NCBI GenBank assembly: GCA_905176665.1
Contig: CAJINA010000188.1
Location: forward strand, 186,001 to 250,000
Origin: Olavius algarvensis Delta 4 endosymbiont
GTDB lineage: Bacteria; Desulfobacterota; Desulfobacteria; Desulfobacterales; CAJINA01
Length of the DNA: 64,000 nucleotides
Reading direction: 5' to 3'
Part shown: positions 25,475-33,400 of the stretch, piece after piece
How positions within the stretch are numbered: position 1 is the stretch's first letter
Layout of the letters: the number at the start of each line of letters is the position of its first letter
Notes under the pieces: generated by a model
Seen by the model: the letters and a program-made list of their open reading frames with translations, nothing else
What the model was told of the DNA's origin: nothing
Databases searched by the model: none
Program-made: the position numbers and the translations under genes

Positions 25475-25888
25475 ATGTTCAACCTTTCACCCCTGTACGA
25501 TCTCTGGTCGACCCCATACGGGAAAACTGCCTACAGCATTGCCGTCGGGACCATCGGCAGCGTCATCCTGGTCGCCTTCATAAATATGGTCCTGCTGCCG
25601 GCTTACAGCCTTAACTTTCTACCGCTGGTTATCGCTTTCAACGCCGCGCTAACCGGCTACATGGTCCTTGAAAAGACCAGGGAATTCTTCCAGCGCAAAT
25701 GGACAGTAGCGATACTGGCCGGCCTGACGATGACCCTGCTGACCTTCATGGCCCTGCTGGCCTTTTTCATGCACACAACCGGCCTGTATTTGCTCGGCCT
25801 GCCCCACCTGCTGCTCATGCTGGTGTTCGGGGTCGGGTCCAGCTGGTTTGGCGGTGTGCTGGCCATCAATTATTTCAAACTCAATTGA
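25475..25888 (+). CDS. Small four-helix membrane protein of unknown function
   Basis: This 137-residue protein has four hydrophobic segments (about residues 20-40, 48-65, 78-100 and 105-130) and no recognised motif. ATG 25475 is preceded by GGGAGG at the right distance; an earlier ATG at 25439 lies too near the sigma-54 start site. It is the first gene after the sigma-54 promoter and precedes the TauE fusion gene by 55 bp. It may be a partner of the transporter, but that is inference from position. Confidence 0.7.
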   Translation: MFNLSPLYDLWSTPYGKTAYSIAVGTIGSVILVAFINMVLLPAYSLNFLPLVIAFNAALTGYMVLEKTREFFQRKWTVAILAGLTMTLLTFMALLAFFMHTTGLYLLGLPHLLLMLVFGVGSSWFGGVLAINYFKLN

Positions 25889-25943
25889 AGCCATCCAACG
25901 ATACTGTAGGACTATTTTATTAACCATCTTCAGGAGGAAAACA

Positions 25944-27623
25944 ATGAAGAAAAGCATGTGTTTTTTAATTGCGGTGTTAGCGCTGTTTGCGTTTACCGCG
26001 CCCGGGCTCGCCGGTGCGGCCAATATCTCCGCAGCCAGCTATAAAGCCGGCGATGTGGTCACCATCGAGGGTACCATCGCACCCGGGCAGGACCTGTATA
26101 TTGCCATTGCCCAGCAGGACATGTTCGCCCCCGGCGATACGGACGGGGTTCACGAAACCAAACGGTTTAAAAAAGATGCCAAAAAAGCCAATTTCAGCTT
26201 GGACACCAAGATTCCCCCACTGTATTACATGCTGACCAACAACCCGGAAGCCTTCGGCACGGTCAAGAAGAAGAAATTCGGCGGCCCCTCGGTTCTACTG
26301 GGCAAAGGCAACGGCATTTACTCCACGACCATGTTCTACCTGAACAAGGACTTCGCCAACATCGATGCCACCGCCAAAGCGTCCCTGGGTCCCATCCAGA
26401 CGGCCGAACAGTGGAACTTTTTCCGGTATGCCCACCAGGGAAGCTACGGGATCAACACCATTGTAAAGGAAGGCAGCCGGGTCGGTAAGGTGGTTATCTT
26501 CGCCCGCAGCGTTATCACCGACCATGCGACCAGCGGCAAGTACTGGGACAAAGGTACGTCCATCAAACTGGACAAAGCCACCGGTAAATACACCGTTTCT
26601 TTCAAGAGTTTCCGGCACACCCCGCCGAACACGGACTTCGACGTCTATATCAATGGCACCAAAACCGGCGCCTACACCGTCGAAGGTAATGGTTACTGGC
26701 TGGGCAAAGGGTATCGCTACATGAACCCCCTGTGGATCGTGATCGGCGCCATCCTGGTCGGCACCTACTTCTCCATGATCGGGGCGGCCGGCGGTATGCT
26801 CATGGCGGCCTTCCAGGTACTCGTGGTCAACACCATGGGGCCGGTCGGTATCAACGCTGCCAACGTTTTGAAACCCTCCAACATGGCCCTTACCCTGTTT
26901 TCGCCCCTGGGCTCCTTCTATCGGTACGCGGTGGTTGAAAGGCGGGTGGCCTGGCCGGTCGGCATTTTTATCGGCTCCATCTGGCTGGGTAAATACGTAT
27001 CGGCTTTTCTGCCCATGAAGGCCTACAAGGAATGGCTGGCCATCCTGGTGGTCATCATGGGTATCAAGACCCTGATGGAAGTGCGCCCGGCGGCCATGGC
27101 CAAGCGTAAAAACATCAAGGCCATGACCAAAAAATTCAACGACGAAGTGGCCGCGGCCAAAGCCGAAGGCCGCAGCGCCCAGATGGGCAGCATCGAGCCG
27201 GTGAAAACCGGTCTGACCGACTACCGGTTCAAGTTCTGGGGTGAGGAGTTTACCATCAACCCCTTGCTGTTTGCCATTCTCGGTCTGGCCATCGGCGTGG
27301 TTTCCCGGGCCTTCGGTATCGGCGGCGGCTTCCTGCTGGTGCCGGCCATGACCACCCTGGGCGCCCTGCCCATGTACGTGGCCGTTCCGATCTCCCTGAT
27401 CGGCACCTGTTTTTCCAGTGTGGGTGCCTTCCTGGGTTACCTCATGGTCGGATACCTGCCGGACATGACCCTGGCTGTCGCCATCATCATCGGCGGTTTT
27501 GCCGGCGGCATGCTGGGCAGCCGGGCCCAGAAACTCTTCAGTGAAAAAACCCTGAAGATTGTTCTGGCCATAACGCTGTTCTTCCTGTTCTTCCGGTTCT
27601 TCAAGATCGAAATCTGGATCTAG
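25944..27623 (+). CDS. TauE/SafE-family exporter with an N-terminal exported domain
   Basis: The 559-residue protein has a signal peptide (residues 1-26, cleaved near GLAGA), a soluble domain of about 225 residues predicted outside the inner membrane, and a C-terminal TauE/SafE (DUF81) permease of about eight helices with the family repeats (GAAGGMLMAAFQVL and GIGGGFLLVPAMTTLGA). The family exports sulfite, sulfoacetate, taurine-linked or other anionic sulfur compounds. A cytoplasmic loop of about 60 residues separates the two permease halves. Start ATG 25944 follows AGGAGG. The exported domain is not one I recognise and is the unusual part of this gene. Confidence 0.85.
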   Translation: MKKSMCFLIAVLALFAFTAPGLAGAANISAASYKAGDVVTIEGTIAPGQDLYIAIAQQDMFAPGDTDGVHETKRFKKDAKKANFSLDTKIPPLYYMLTNNPEAFGTVKKKKFGGPSVLLGKGNGIYSTTMFYLNKDFANIDATAKASLGPIQTAEQWNFFRYAHQGSYGINTIVKEGSRVGKVVIFARSVITDHATSGKYWDKGTSIKLDKATGKYTVSFKSFRHTPPNTDFDVYINGTKTGAYTVEGNGYWLGKGYRYMNPLWIVIGAILVGTYFSMIGAAGGMLMAAFQVLVVNTMGPVGINAANVLKPSNMALTLFSPLGSFYRYAVVERRVAWPVGIFIGSIWLGKYVSAFLPMKAYKEWLAILVVIMGIKTLMEVRPAAMAKRKNIKAMTKKFNDEVAAAKAEGRSAQMGSIEPVKTGLTDYRFKFWGEEFTINPLLFAILGLAIGVVSRAFGIGGGFLLVPAMTTLGALPMYVAVPISLIGTCFSSVGAFLGYLMVGYLPDMTLAVAIIIGGFAGGMLGSRAQKLFSEKTLKIVLAITLFFLFFRFFKIEIWI

Positions 27624-27641
27624 CCGGATAACTGTGTTACC

Positions 27642-27682
27642 AAAAGGGGGGAAAGGGATCGACCTTTCCCCCTTTTCTTTTT
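27642..27682 (+). terminator. Rho-independent terminator within the TauE operon
   Basis: AAAAGGGGGGAAAGG (27642-27656) pairs with CCTTTCCCCCTTTT (27663-27676) and is followed by CTTTTT. It lies 18 bp after the TauE fusion gene, so the downstream genes may be expressed at a lower level by read-through, or from another promoter. Confidence 0.8.
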
Positions 27683-27737
27683 ACACAGTCGCATCTGTGA
27701 TTCAGCAACTGCGTGTTTTAGCAGTGTGGATGGTGGT

Positions 27738-28331
27738 ATGGACGACTTCTTAGATACACTCTGGTTCAAAATTCTGGCCCTGCTGGAACTGGCCTTCAAC
27801 CTGATGAGTGGTCTGTTGGCCCCGCTGAATTTTCTGGGGCCGGCCGCCCTTATATTCCTGATCACGCTGCTGCTGGTGACCTTCACCAAAATTGCCACGC
27901 GGTATTACAACACCAAGCGCTATCAGGATCTGAAAGCCAATTATGAACACTGGTTCGAGGTGCGCCGCCAAGCGATGGCCAGCGAAGATCCGGAAAAGGG
28001 CAAAGCCCTGGCCAAGAATATCGATCAGGCCGAGCTGAATAAAGCTTACTATGATTATTTCTTTGAAGGGTTTTTAAAAAATATTCTGACGTCCATACTG
28101 CCCGTCCTGCTAACCGCGACCTTTATTATCAAAGCCTACAAACCCGCAAACTTGCAGAAAATATTCGGGCAGCCCCATGTTTTCAGCTTTTCCGGTTCAG
28201 GCGACAAGCCGGTCGTGATCGGTGCTCTCTTCTGGTTCGTAATTTCCCTGCTCCTCATCCACATCCTTTGGTTTATCGGCGCCCGGCTGTATAAAAAGCA
28301 TGTCAAGGCAGACGTACCCAAGGACCGGTAA
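27738..28331 (+). CDS. Membrane protein, possibly DUF106/EMC3-like
   Basis: This 197-residue protein has three main hydrophobic segments (about residues 10-50, 112-130 and 155-178) and a charged cytoplasmic-type helical stretch (about 55-105) of the sort found between the membrane segments of Oxa1/EMC3/DUF106 proteins. The resemblance is by pattern only. The GTG at 27726 is an alternative start. The stop codon overlaps the next gene's ATG (TAATG), so the two are likely coupled. Function in the sulfur-transport operon is unknown. Confidence 0.65.
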   Translation: MDDFLDTLWFKILALLELAFNLMSGLLAPLNFLGPAALIFLITLLLVTFTKIATRYYNTKRYQDLKANYEHWFEVRRQAMASEDPEKGKALAKNIDQAELNKAYYDYFFEGFLKNILTSILPVLLTATFIIKAYKPANLQKIFGQPHVFSFSGSGDKPVVIGALFWFVISLLLIHILWFIGARLYKKHVKADVPKDR

Positions 28332-29092
28332 TGGTACCCGCAGTTCTTTATAGCATCATCTTTCTATCTACATTCGTCCTCACCATGGTCGGGCTGGGCG
28401 GCGGGCTCATATTTGCCCCGCTTTTCGTGATTCTGGGCTACCCTCTCTCCACAGCCGTGGCCACATCGCTTTTACTAAACGGAATCGCCGCTCTTTCAGC
28501 AGCAACAACCTATTGGCGCGCAAAGATGGTCGATATTCGCACCGGCCTGCCGCTGATTGTCTCATCGTCCCTGGCAGCACCGATCGGAGCCCTGGCTACC
28601 AACCGCATCAATGTGCGCTTTTTCACAGGCCTATTAGCCCTTGTCATCATTCTCGCTGCCTTTCGCATGATCTTCGCCAAAAAGACCGCCGCCCGGGATG
28701 CCGTGTTCATCGGCATAGCCCGCCGCGTCTTGGGCGGCGGCGCCATTGGTGTAGTAATCGGCCTCCTGGCCGGTTTGCTCGGGATCGGCGGCGGGGTCTT
28801 CATCGTACCCCTGTTGATCTATGTGCTCAAGGTTCCCACTAAAATTGCTGCAGCAACCTCCACCTTTATCGTGGTGTTTTCTTCTTTCAGCGGCTTTTTG
28901 GTCCATATCAGTCTGGCGGATATGGACTGGGGCTTCACATTTCTCGCCGCGGTCTTATCATTTGCCGGAGGGCAGGCCGGGTCACGGATGATGACTGAGA
29001 AACTAAAAGGCCGCACCATCCGCATCATCTTTGGACTTGTTCTGCTGGCTTTTTCTGCTAAGCTCATTCAGAAAGTATTGATATCATTCTGA
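28331..29092 (+). CDS. TauE/SafE-family membrane exporter
   Basis: A 253-residue permease of about eight helices with the two family repeats: VGLGGGLIFAPLFVILGYPL (about residues 20-39) and GLLGIGGGVFIVPLLIYVL (about 147-165). It is the compact form of the family and lacks the exported domain of the 25944 gene. Members move anionic sulfur or organic acid compounds across the inner membrane. Two TauE genes in one operon suggest handling of related substrates or opposite ends of one pathway. Confidence 0.87.
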   Translation: MVPAVLYSIIFLSTFVLTMVGLGGGLIFAPLFVILGYPLSTAVATSLLLNGIAALSAATTYWRAKMVDIRTGLPLIVSSSLAAPIGALATNRINVRFFTGLLALVIILAAFRMIFAKKTAARDAVFIGIARRVLGGGAIGVVIGLLAGLLGIGGGVFIVPLLIYVLKVPTKIAAATSTFIVVFSSFSGFLVHISLADMDWGFTFLAAVLSFAGGQAGSRMMTEKLKGRTIRIIFGLVLLAFSAKLIQKVLISF

Positions 29093-29106
29093 GGCATGGA
29101 CAAACC

Positions 29107-29595
29107 ATGAAATCCCGACATTTGAAGACCCTGATCGCAGCTGCTTTAACAATGGCCTTATGGGGTATGGCCACGCCGGCCCTGGCTACCCAGACCCACG
29201 GCCAGCCGGAGGGGCTCTACGTACATCAGATCGCCCACCTGTTTTTTATCATCTCCATGGGTATTCTGGAATTCTGGCTGCGCCAGCGCAATCTGGTTCG
29301 GGAGCCGGGCTGGAAATACATCCAGTTGGCCGCCGTTCTTTTGATTCTCTGGAACCTCAATGCCATGGCGGTCCATTTCCTTGACGAACAGATCCATTGG
29401 CTCCAGGTGAACCGCACCGAACAATGGCACCTGCACATAGCCTTACAGGACGGCGGTCGAGCCCTTCCCTGGGTGTATTACATATTGAAACTCGATCATT
29501 TGTTGTGTGTCCCGGCCATGATCTGCCTGTATCTGGGCTTGAAATCGCTGTTGAAACAAACGGAAGCCGAGAAGGAACCTGCTAACCTGTCATGA
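29107..29595 (+). CDS. His-rich membrane protein of unknown function
   Basis: This 162-residue protein has a signal-like N-terminus (residues 1-27, ending TPALA) and three later hydrophobic segments. Conserved-looking His residues sit at or near the membrane segments (HQIAHLFF, AVHFLDEQIHWL, WHLHIAL, KLDHLL), which could ligate heme b or a metal. No family was recognised. The stop overlaps the start of the next gene, a sensor kinase (ATGA), suggesting that it works with that kinase, for instance as a redox or ligand sensor. Confidence 0.7.
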   Translation: MKSRHLKTLIAAALTMALWGMATPALATQTHGQPEGLYVHQIAHLFFIISMGILEFWLRQRNLVREPGWKYIQLAAVLLILWNLNAMAVHFLDEQIHWLQVNRTEQWHLHIALQDGGRALPWVYYILKLDHLLCVPAMICLYLGLKSLLKQTEAEKEPANLS

Positions 29596-31082
29596 ACGTT
29601 TCCTTTGTTCCCATATTCCTGGTCGATCTTATCGGCTCGATCCTGATGATTGTGTTTTCCTTCCTGTGCCTACGGATCGTAACCAAGCTCCGCAACAGGG
29701 ATCGCGAAAACCTCATCTGGCCTTACCTGCTATGGATCTGCATCGGCCTGGCCTGTTTTGCTATCTCCCGCTCTGCGGGCCATATCCTGAAAAACATTTT
29801 CATTCTATCCGGGCATCAGGCCTTGTGGGCCAATATCCGGCCTATCAGTGGCGCAATCAACACGGTCATGTTTGTGGTGGTGGCCGCCATCACCCTCTTT
29901 TTTGAAAGGGTCTGGAACATCTATCAACTGATTCTCAAAGACCGCCAGGAGATTCAATCAGCCCACAGAGAACTGCTGTTTCTGAATCAGAATCTGGAGC
30001 AGATCATCGACGAGCGCACAACCGCTCTGAAAACATCGGAATTTAAATACCGCCGGATTTTTGAGGTCTCCAAAGATATGATTCTGGTAACCACCCGGGA
30101 TGGTTTGATCCAGGACTTGAATCCCGCCGGCCAGAGCTTGCTGGACCTGGAAGCTCCGGAAGACCAGGTGGCCGGAGAACCGCTGCAGGCGTTTTTGAAA
30201 GACGAACGCCATTGGCAGGCGATACAAACTGCGATCAATACTTCCGGATTTATTTCCAACTTCGACATCGAGCTAAAAACGGCGACTAGCGCTTCTAAAA
30301 GAGCTTTGCTCAGCGGCACCCTGGCCAAAAGTGAAACCGGGGATACCATTCACTTTCTGGTCAAAGATGTCGAGGAGCGCTTGCTCATGGAAGCCCAGAT
30401 GGCTCAGGCGGACAAACTTGCGTCTATAGGCGAACTCTCGTCCGGTGTTGCCCACGAAATCAACAATCCGCTAGGCATCATCCTGGGCTATACTCAGCTG
30501 CTGCTACGCAAGGAAAAACCAGATTCAGCCCGCTATCCGGACTTCAAAACCATCGAAAAGCATGCCCGTTCCTGTAAAACCATCGTAGAAGATCTGCTCA
30601 GTTTTGCCCGGACATCACCACCCAAAAAGGAAACTGTCGATATTCATACGGTGATCGATGAAGTGATTGATTTTGTGCAGCCGCACAGTGGTTTGGAAAA
30701 GATCGAAATCGAAAAGCGCTATGATCGCGGCCTGACCCCGCTGGTACTGGACCAGAAAAAGATCAAACAGGTCATCATGAACCTGGTCATGAACGCGCGC
30801 CATGCCATTGGCGCGGCCGGTACGTTGACCGTGACTACTCGTATGGATGCGACCACCGGGCATACCTGTGTCAGCATAAAGGATACCGGCTACGGTATCG
30901 AAAAACAGGACCTGCCCCGCATTTTCGATCCGTTTTTCACGACCAAGCCTACCGGTGAAGGCACCGGTCTCGGTCTCTCTGTCAGCTACGGTATCGTGAA
31001 AAGCCATGGGGGCCATATAGATGTAACCAGCAAACCCGGACAGGGTTCGGAATTTATCGTCTCGTTACCCGCTGTGCCCTGA
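29592..31082 (+). CDS. Membrane PAS-domain sensor histidine kinase
   Basis: This 496-residue kinase has three N-terminal transmembrane segments (about residues 5-30, 45-65 and 85-110), a coiled coil (120-145), a PAS domain (about 150-260), HisKA with SSGVAHEINNPLG (His about 287) and HATPase_c with DTGYGI and GTGLGLSV. It overlaps the preceding membrane-protein gene by four bases and is followed by an NtrC-family regulator 41 bp downstream. The three are probably one signalling unit controlling the sigma-54 promoter at 25417. Confidence 0.9.
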   Translation: MNVSFVPIFLVDLIGSILMIVFSFLCLRIVTKLRNRDRENLIWPYLLWICIGLACFAISRSAGHILKNIFILSGHQALWANIRPISGAINTVMFVVVAAITLFFERVWNIYQLILKDRQEIQSAHRELLFLNQNLEQIIDERTTALKTSEFKYRRIFEVSKDMILVTTRDGLIQDLNPAGQSLLDLEAPEDQVAGEPLQAFLKDERHWQAIQTAINTSGFISNFDIELKTATSASKRALLSGTLAKSETGDTIHFLVKDVEERLLMEAQMAQADKLASIGELSSGVAHEINNPLGIILGYTQLLLRKEKPDSARYPDFKTIEKHARSCKTIVEDLLSFARTSPPKKETVDIHTVIDEVIDFVQPHSGLEKIEIEKRYDRGLTPLVLDQKKIKQVIMNLVMNARHAIGAAGTLTVTTRMDATTGHTCVSIKDTGYGIEKQDLPRIFDPFFTTKPTGEGTGLGLSVSYGIVKSHGGHIDVTSKPGQGSEFIVSLPAVP

Positions 31083-31123
31083 ACATAAAGGGCATGCCGG
31101 TGAGGACCGGCCGAGAGGACGCT

Positions 31124-32512
31124 ATGAAAGCCAAAATACTGATTGTGGATGATGAGCAGGACATGCTGACCCTGTTAAAACGCAGCCTCGAACCGGAACT
31201 TGATTGTGAGGTGACCACAGCGGCCTCCGGTGAGTCGGCGTTGAAAGCGTTCCCCAGCAATCATTTTGACATTGTCCTGGCGGACATCAAAATGCCGGGC
31301 ATGAACGGCCTGGAACTGATCCGGCGCGACAAAATGGATCAGACGGTAATCATGATGACTGCCTTTGGCCACATCGATATGGCCGTCAAGGCCATGAAAA
31401 GCGGGGCTTACGATTTCATTACCAAACCCTTTGAACACGACACCCTGGTCGTCCGCCTGGAAAAAGCCCTGGAACGCACGCGCCTGCTCAACGAAAATAT
31501 ACGGCTCACCAGCGAATGCCTGGAAGCGGAACCATTTCAAAACCTGGTCGGCCGCAGTCCGGCCATGCAACACATATACGAGACTATCCGGACAATAGCC
31601 CGGACTGATTTGACGGTCCTGATCACCGGAGAGTCCGGTACGGGCAAAGACGGTACCGCCCGGGCCATTCATGCGTTGAGCAAGAGAAAAATGCAGCCAT
31701 ATGTGGCCGTGAATTGCCCGACCATCCCGGAAAACATCCTGGAAAGCGAACTTTTCGGATTCAAAAAAGGGGCCTTCACCCACGCTACCAGCAACAAAAC
31801 CGGCTTGTTCCAGGAGGCAAATCGGGGGACGATCTTTCTCGACGAAATCGGCGACATCAGCCCGGCCATCCAGGCCAAGCTGCTGCGGGTTATCCAGGAA
31901 AAAGAATTCAAACCCCTCGGAGACCCCAAATCCGTCCAGGTGGACGTGCGCATCATTGCCTCCACGAATCAAGACCTGGCGGGCAAGATCGCCCAGCGCG
32001 AATTCAGGGAAGACCTCTACTACCGCCTGAACGTCCTCCCGATTGAGTTGCCGCCCCTGCGCGAGCGCCAGGAGGATATCCCCCTGATCGCCAGTCACCT
32101 GCTGGCCCGACACTGCGCCAAACTAGACCAGCCCTTGAAGCGGCTATCACCGCAACTGCTTGACTATTTAATGGCCCACACCTGGCCGGGCAATGTCCGT
32201 GAACTGGAAAACTGCCTGATCCAGGGCATCATGTTTTCAGCCGGGGAAGAAATCACCCCGGCCGATATTGGCCAGCGGGGCGCAGCCACAAAACCCGCAA
32301 CGGTGAAGACTGAAATGGCGGGCCGGCCCTACAAGGAAGCCAAAGACCAGTCCCTCAATCACTTCAACCAGACGTTCATTGGAAACCTGCTTGCAACCCA
32401 TAAGGGCAATGTAACCCACGCGGCCAAGGCGTGCGGCCTGGAAAGACAGGCCCTGCAGCAGATTATGCGGCGCTACGATATCCGGGCGGATAAATTCAGG
32501 GGCAAAGCTTAG
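31124..32512 (+). CDS. NtrC-family sigma-54 activator of the TauE operon
   Basis: This 462-residue protein has a receiver domain (Asp in IVLADIKMPGMNG), an AAA+ domain with Walker A GESGTGKD and Walker B RGTIFLDEIGD, and a C-terminal Fis-like HTH (NVTHAAKACGLERQALQQI). The sigma-54 contact loop reads GAFTHA rather than GAFTGA. The start at ATG 31124 gives a normal receiver N-terminus (MKAKILIVDDEQ) with GAGAGG upstream; an earlier ATG at 31094 adds ten residues. It is the last gene of an operon with a sigma-54 promoter, so autoregulation is likely. The stop codon TAG lies in the end of a dispersed element. Confidence 0.92.
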   Translation: MKAKILIVDDEQDMLTLLKRSLEPELDCEVTTAASGESALKAFPSNHFDIVLADIKMPGMNGLELIRRDKMDQTVIMMTAFGHIDMAVKAMKSGAYDFITKPFEHDTLVVRLEKALERTRLLNENIRLTSECLEAEPFQNLVGRSPAMQHIYETIRTIARTDLTVLITGESGTGKDGTARAIHALSKRKMQPYVAVNCPTIPENILESELFGFKKGAFTHATSNKTGLFQEANRGTIFLDEIGDISPAIQAKLLRVIQEKEFKPLGDPKSVQVDVRIIASTNQDLAGKIAQREFREDLYYRLNVLPIELPPLRERQEDIPLIASHLLARHCAKLDQPLKRLSPQLLDYLMAHTWPGNVRELENCLIQGIMFSAGEEITPADIGQRGAATKPATVKTEMAGRPYKEAKDQSLNHFNQTFIGNLLATHKGNVTHAAKACGLERQALQQIMRRYDIRADKFRGKA

Positions 32513-32704
32513 ACGCTATCTCAAAAAAGTCTTTTGGCCCAATCTTTGCGTTGGGCGCCAAATTGGCGAGTTAGTCGCCTCCGTAAGGAATGCTACTGAT
32601 TGTAAAGCGGACCAAATCCTCGAAATACAGTAGTATTCCTTCGGTTCGAATGTAACGCCCGCCTTAACCTTGAACCAAAATCCGTTTTTTGAGATAACTT
32701 CTAT
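32509..32704 (-). repeat. Dispersed 196-bp inverted-repeat element (copy B)
   Basis: Ends TTAGACGCTATCTCAAAAAA (left) and the complement of TATAGAAGTTATCTCAAAAA (right) are terminal inverted repeats. The interior matches copies A and C when read on the minus strand (GGTTCAAGGTTAAGGCGG, GGAATAC..TATTTCGAGGATT, GGCGCCCAACGCAAAGATTG). It occupies nearly the whole gap between two convergent operons and overlaps the stop codon of the regulator gene. Confidence 0.85.
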
Positions 32705-32724
32705 AGGATAAATCTTCAGAAGGA

Positions 32725-33360
32725 CTATTTGGGCAAGAGTGCGGCCACCGGGCAGATATCGATACAGGCTGCGCAGGTGTCGCAGGCCGTGGCCGCCGAA
32801 CCCGCCCCACCGTAGAAACTGATCACCGTATCGAATCCTCTCTGCGCGAAAGCCAGCATGGCGCGCCCATTGGCAGACCGGCAGACCTGGAGGCATTTGC
32901 CGCACAGCACGCAACGGTTGGGGTAGTACGTCAAAAACGGGTGGGTATCGACTATCTCCGGCTCTTTGAGATGCTGTTCCAGGTGTTTGGGTTTCAAGCC
33001 GACTTTTAGGAACCTGGCCAGGTCCTGCAGGGCACATTTCTTGTTGGCCGGGCAGTTTTTACAATCCACATGGTGCACGGATAGCAGCAGGCGCAGGCCG
33101 CTCTTCTGGAGACGTCGCACGGCCGGTGTGTCTGTGCGGACAACCATCTGGTCAGCCACGTTTACCGTACAGGCCGCCACCGGCTGGTCGACCCCTCCCA
33201 CTTCCACAAAACAGAGCCGGCACGAAGCCTGGGGTGGCGACCGGTGTTCCAGATAGCAAAGGTTCGGAATATAGATGCCATTGTCCAGGCAGGCCTGGAG
33301 CAGATTCAGATGTGCATCTACTTCAAATGGTTTCTCATCGACAGTGATGGTTACTTTCAT
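32725..33360 (-). CDS. NuoG/HoxU-like 2Fe-2S and 4Fe-4S subunit
   Basis: This 211-residue protein starts MKVTITVDEKPFEVD and has a [2Fe-2S] ferredoxin domain (NLCYLEHRSPPQASCRLCFV, residues about 32-51), a NuoG-type HxxxCxxCxxxxxC region (HHVDCKNCPANKKC, about 95-108) and two [4Fe-4S] motifs (CVLCGKCLQVC and CDTCAACIDICP, about 145-205). It corresponds to the electron-wire half of NuoG, HoxU or HndC-type subunits, without a catalytic hydrogenase or Mo domain. An ATG nine bases earlier (33369) is an alternative. It is the last gene of the NuoE/NuoF-like operon. Confidence 0.87.
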   Translation of the reverse strand: MKVTITVDEKPFEVDAHLNLLQACLDNGIYIPNLCYLEHRSPPQASCRLCFVEVGGVDQPVAACTVNVADQMVVRTDTPAVRRLQKSGLRLLLSVHHVDCKNCPANKKCALQDLARFLKVGLKPKHLEQHLKEPEIVDTHPFLTYYPNRCVLCGKCLQVCRSANGRAMLAFAQRGFDTVISFYGGAGSAATACDTCAACIDICPVAALLPK

Positions 33361-33400
33361 CGCGTTCATGTGAGTAGCGGCCCCATGGCAATCATTGCCG

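Noticed and set aside
32641..32660. GGTTCGAA segment suggesting a tRNA T-arm
   Set aside because: It is inside the dispersed element copy B and no cloverleaf could be formed around it.
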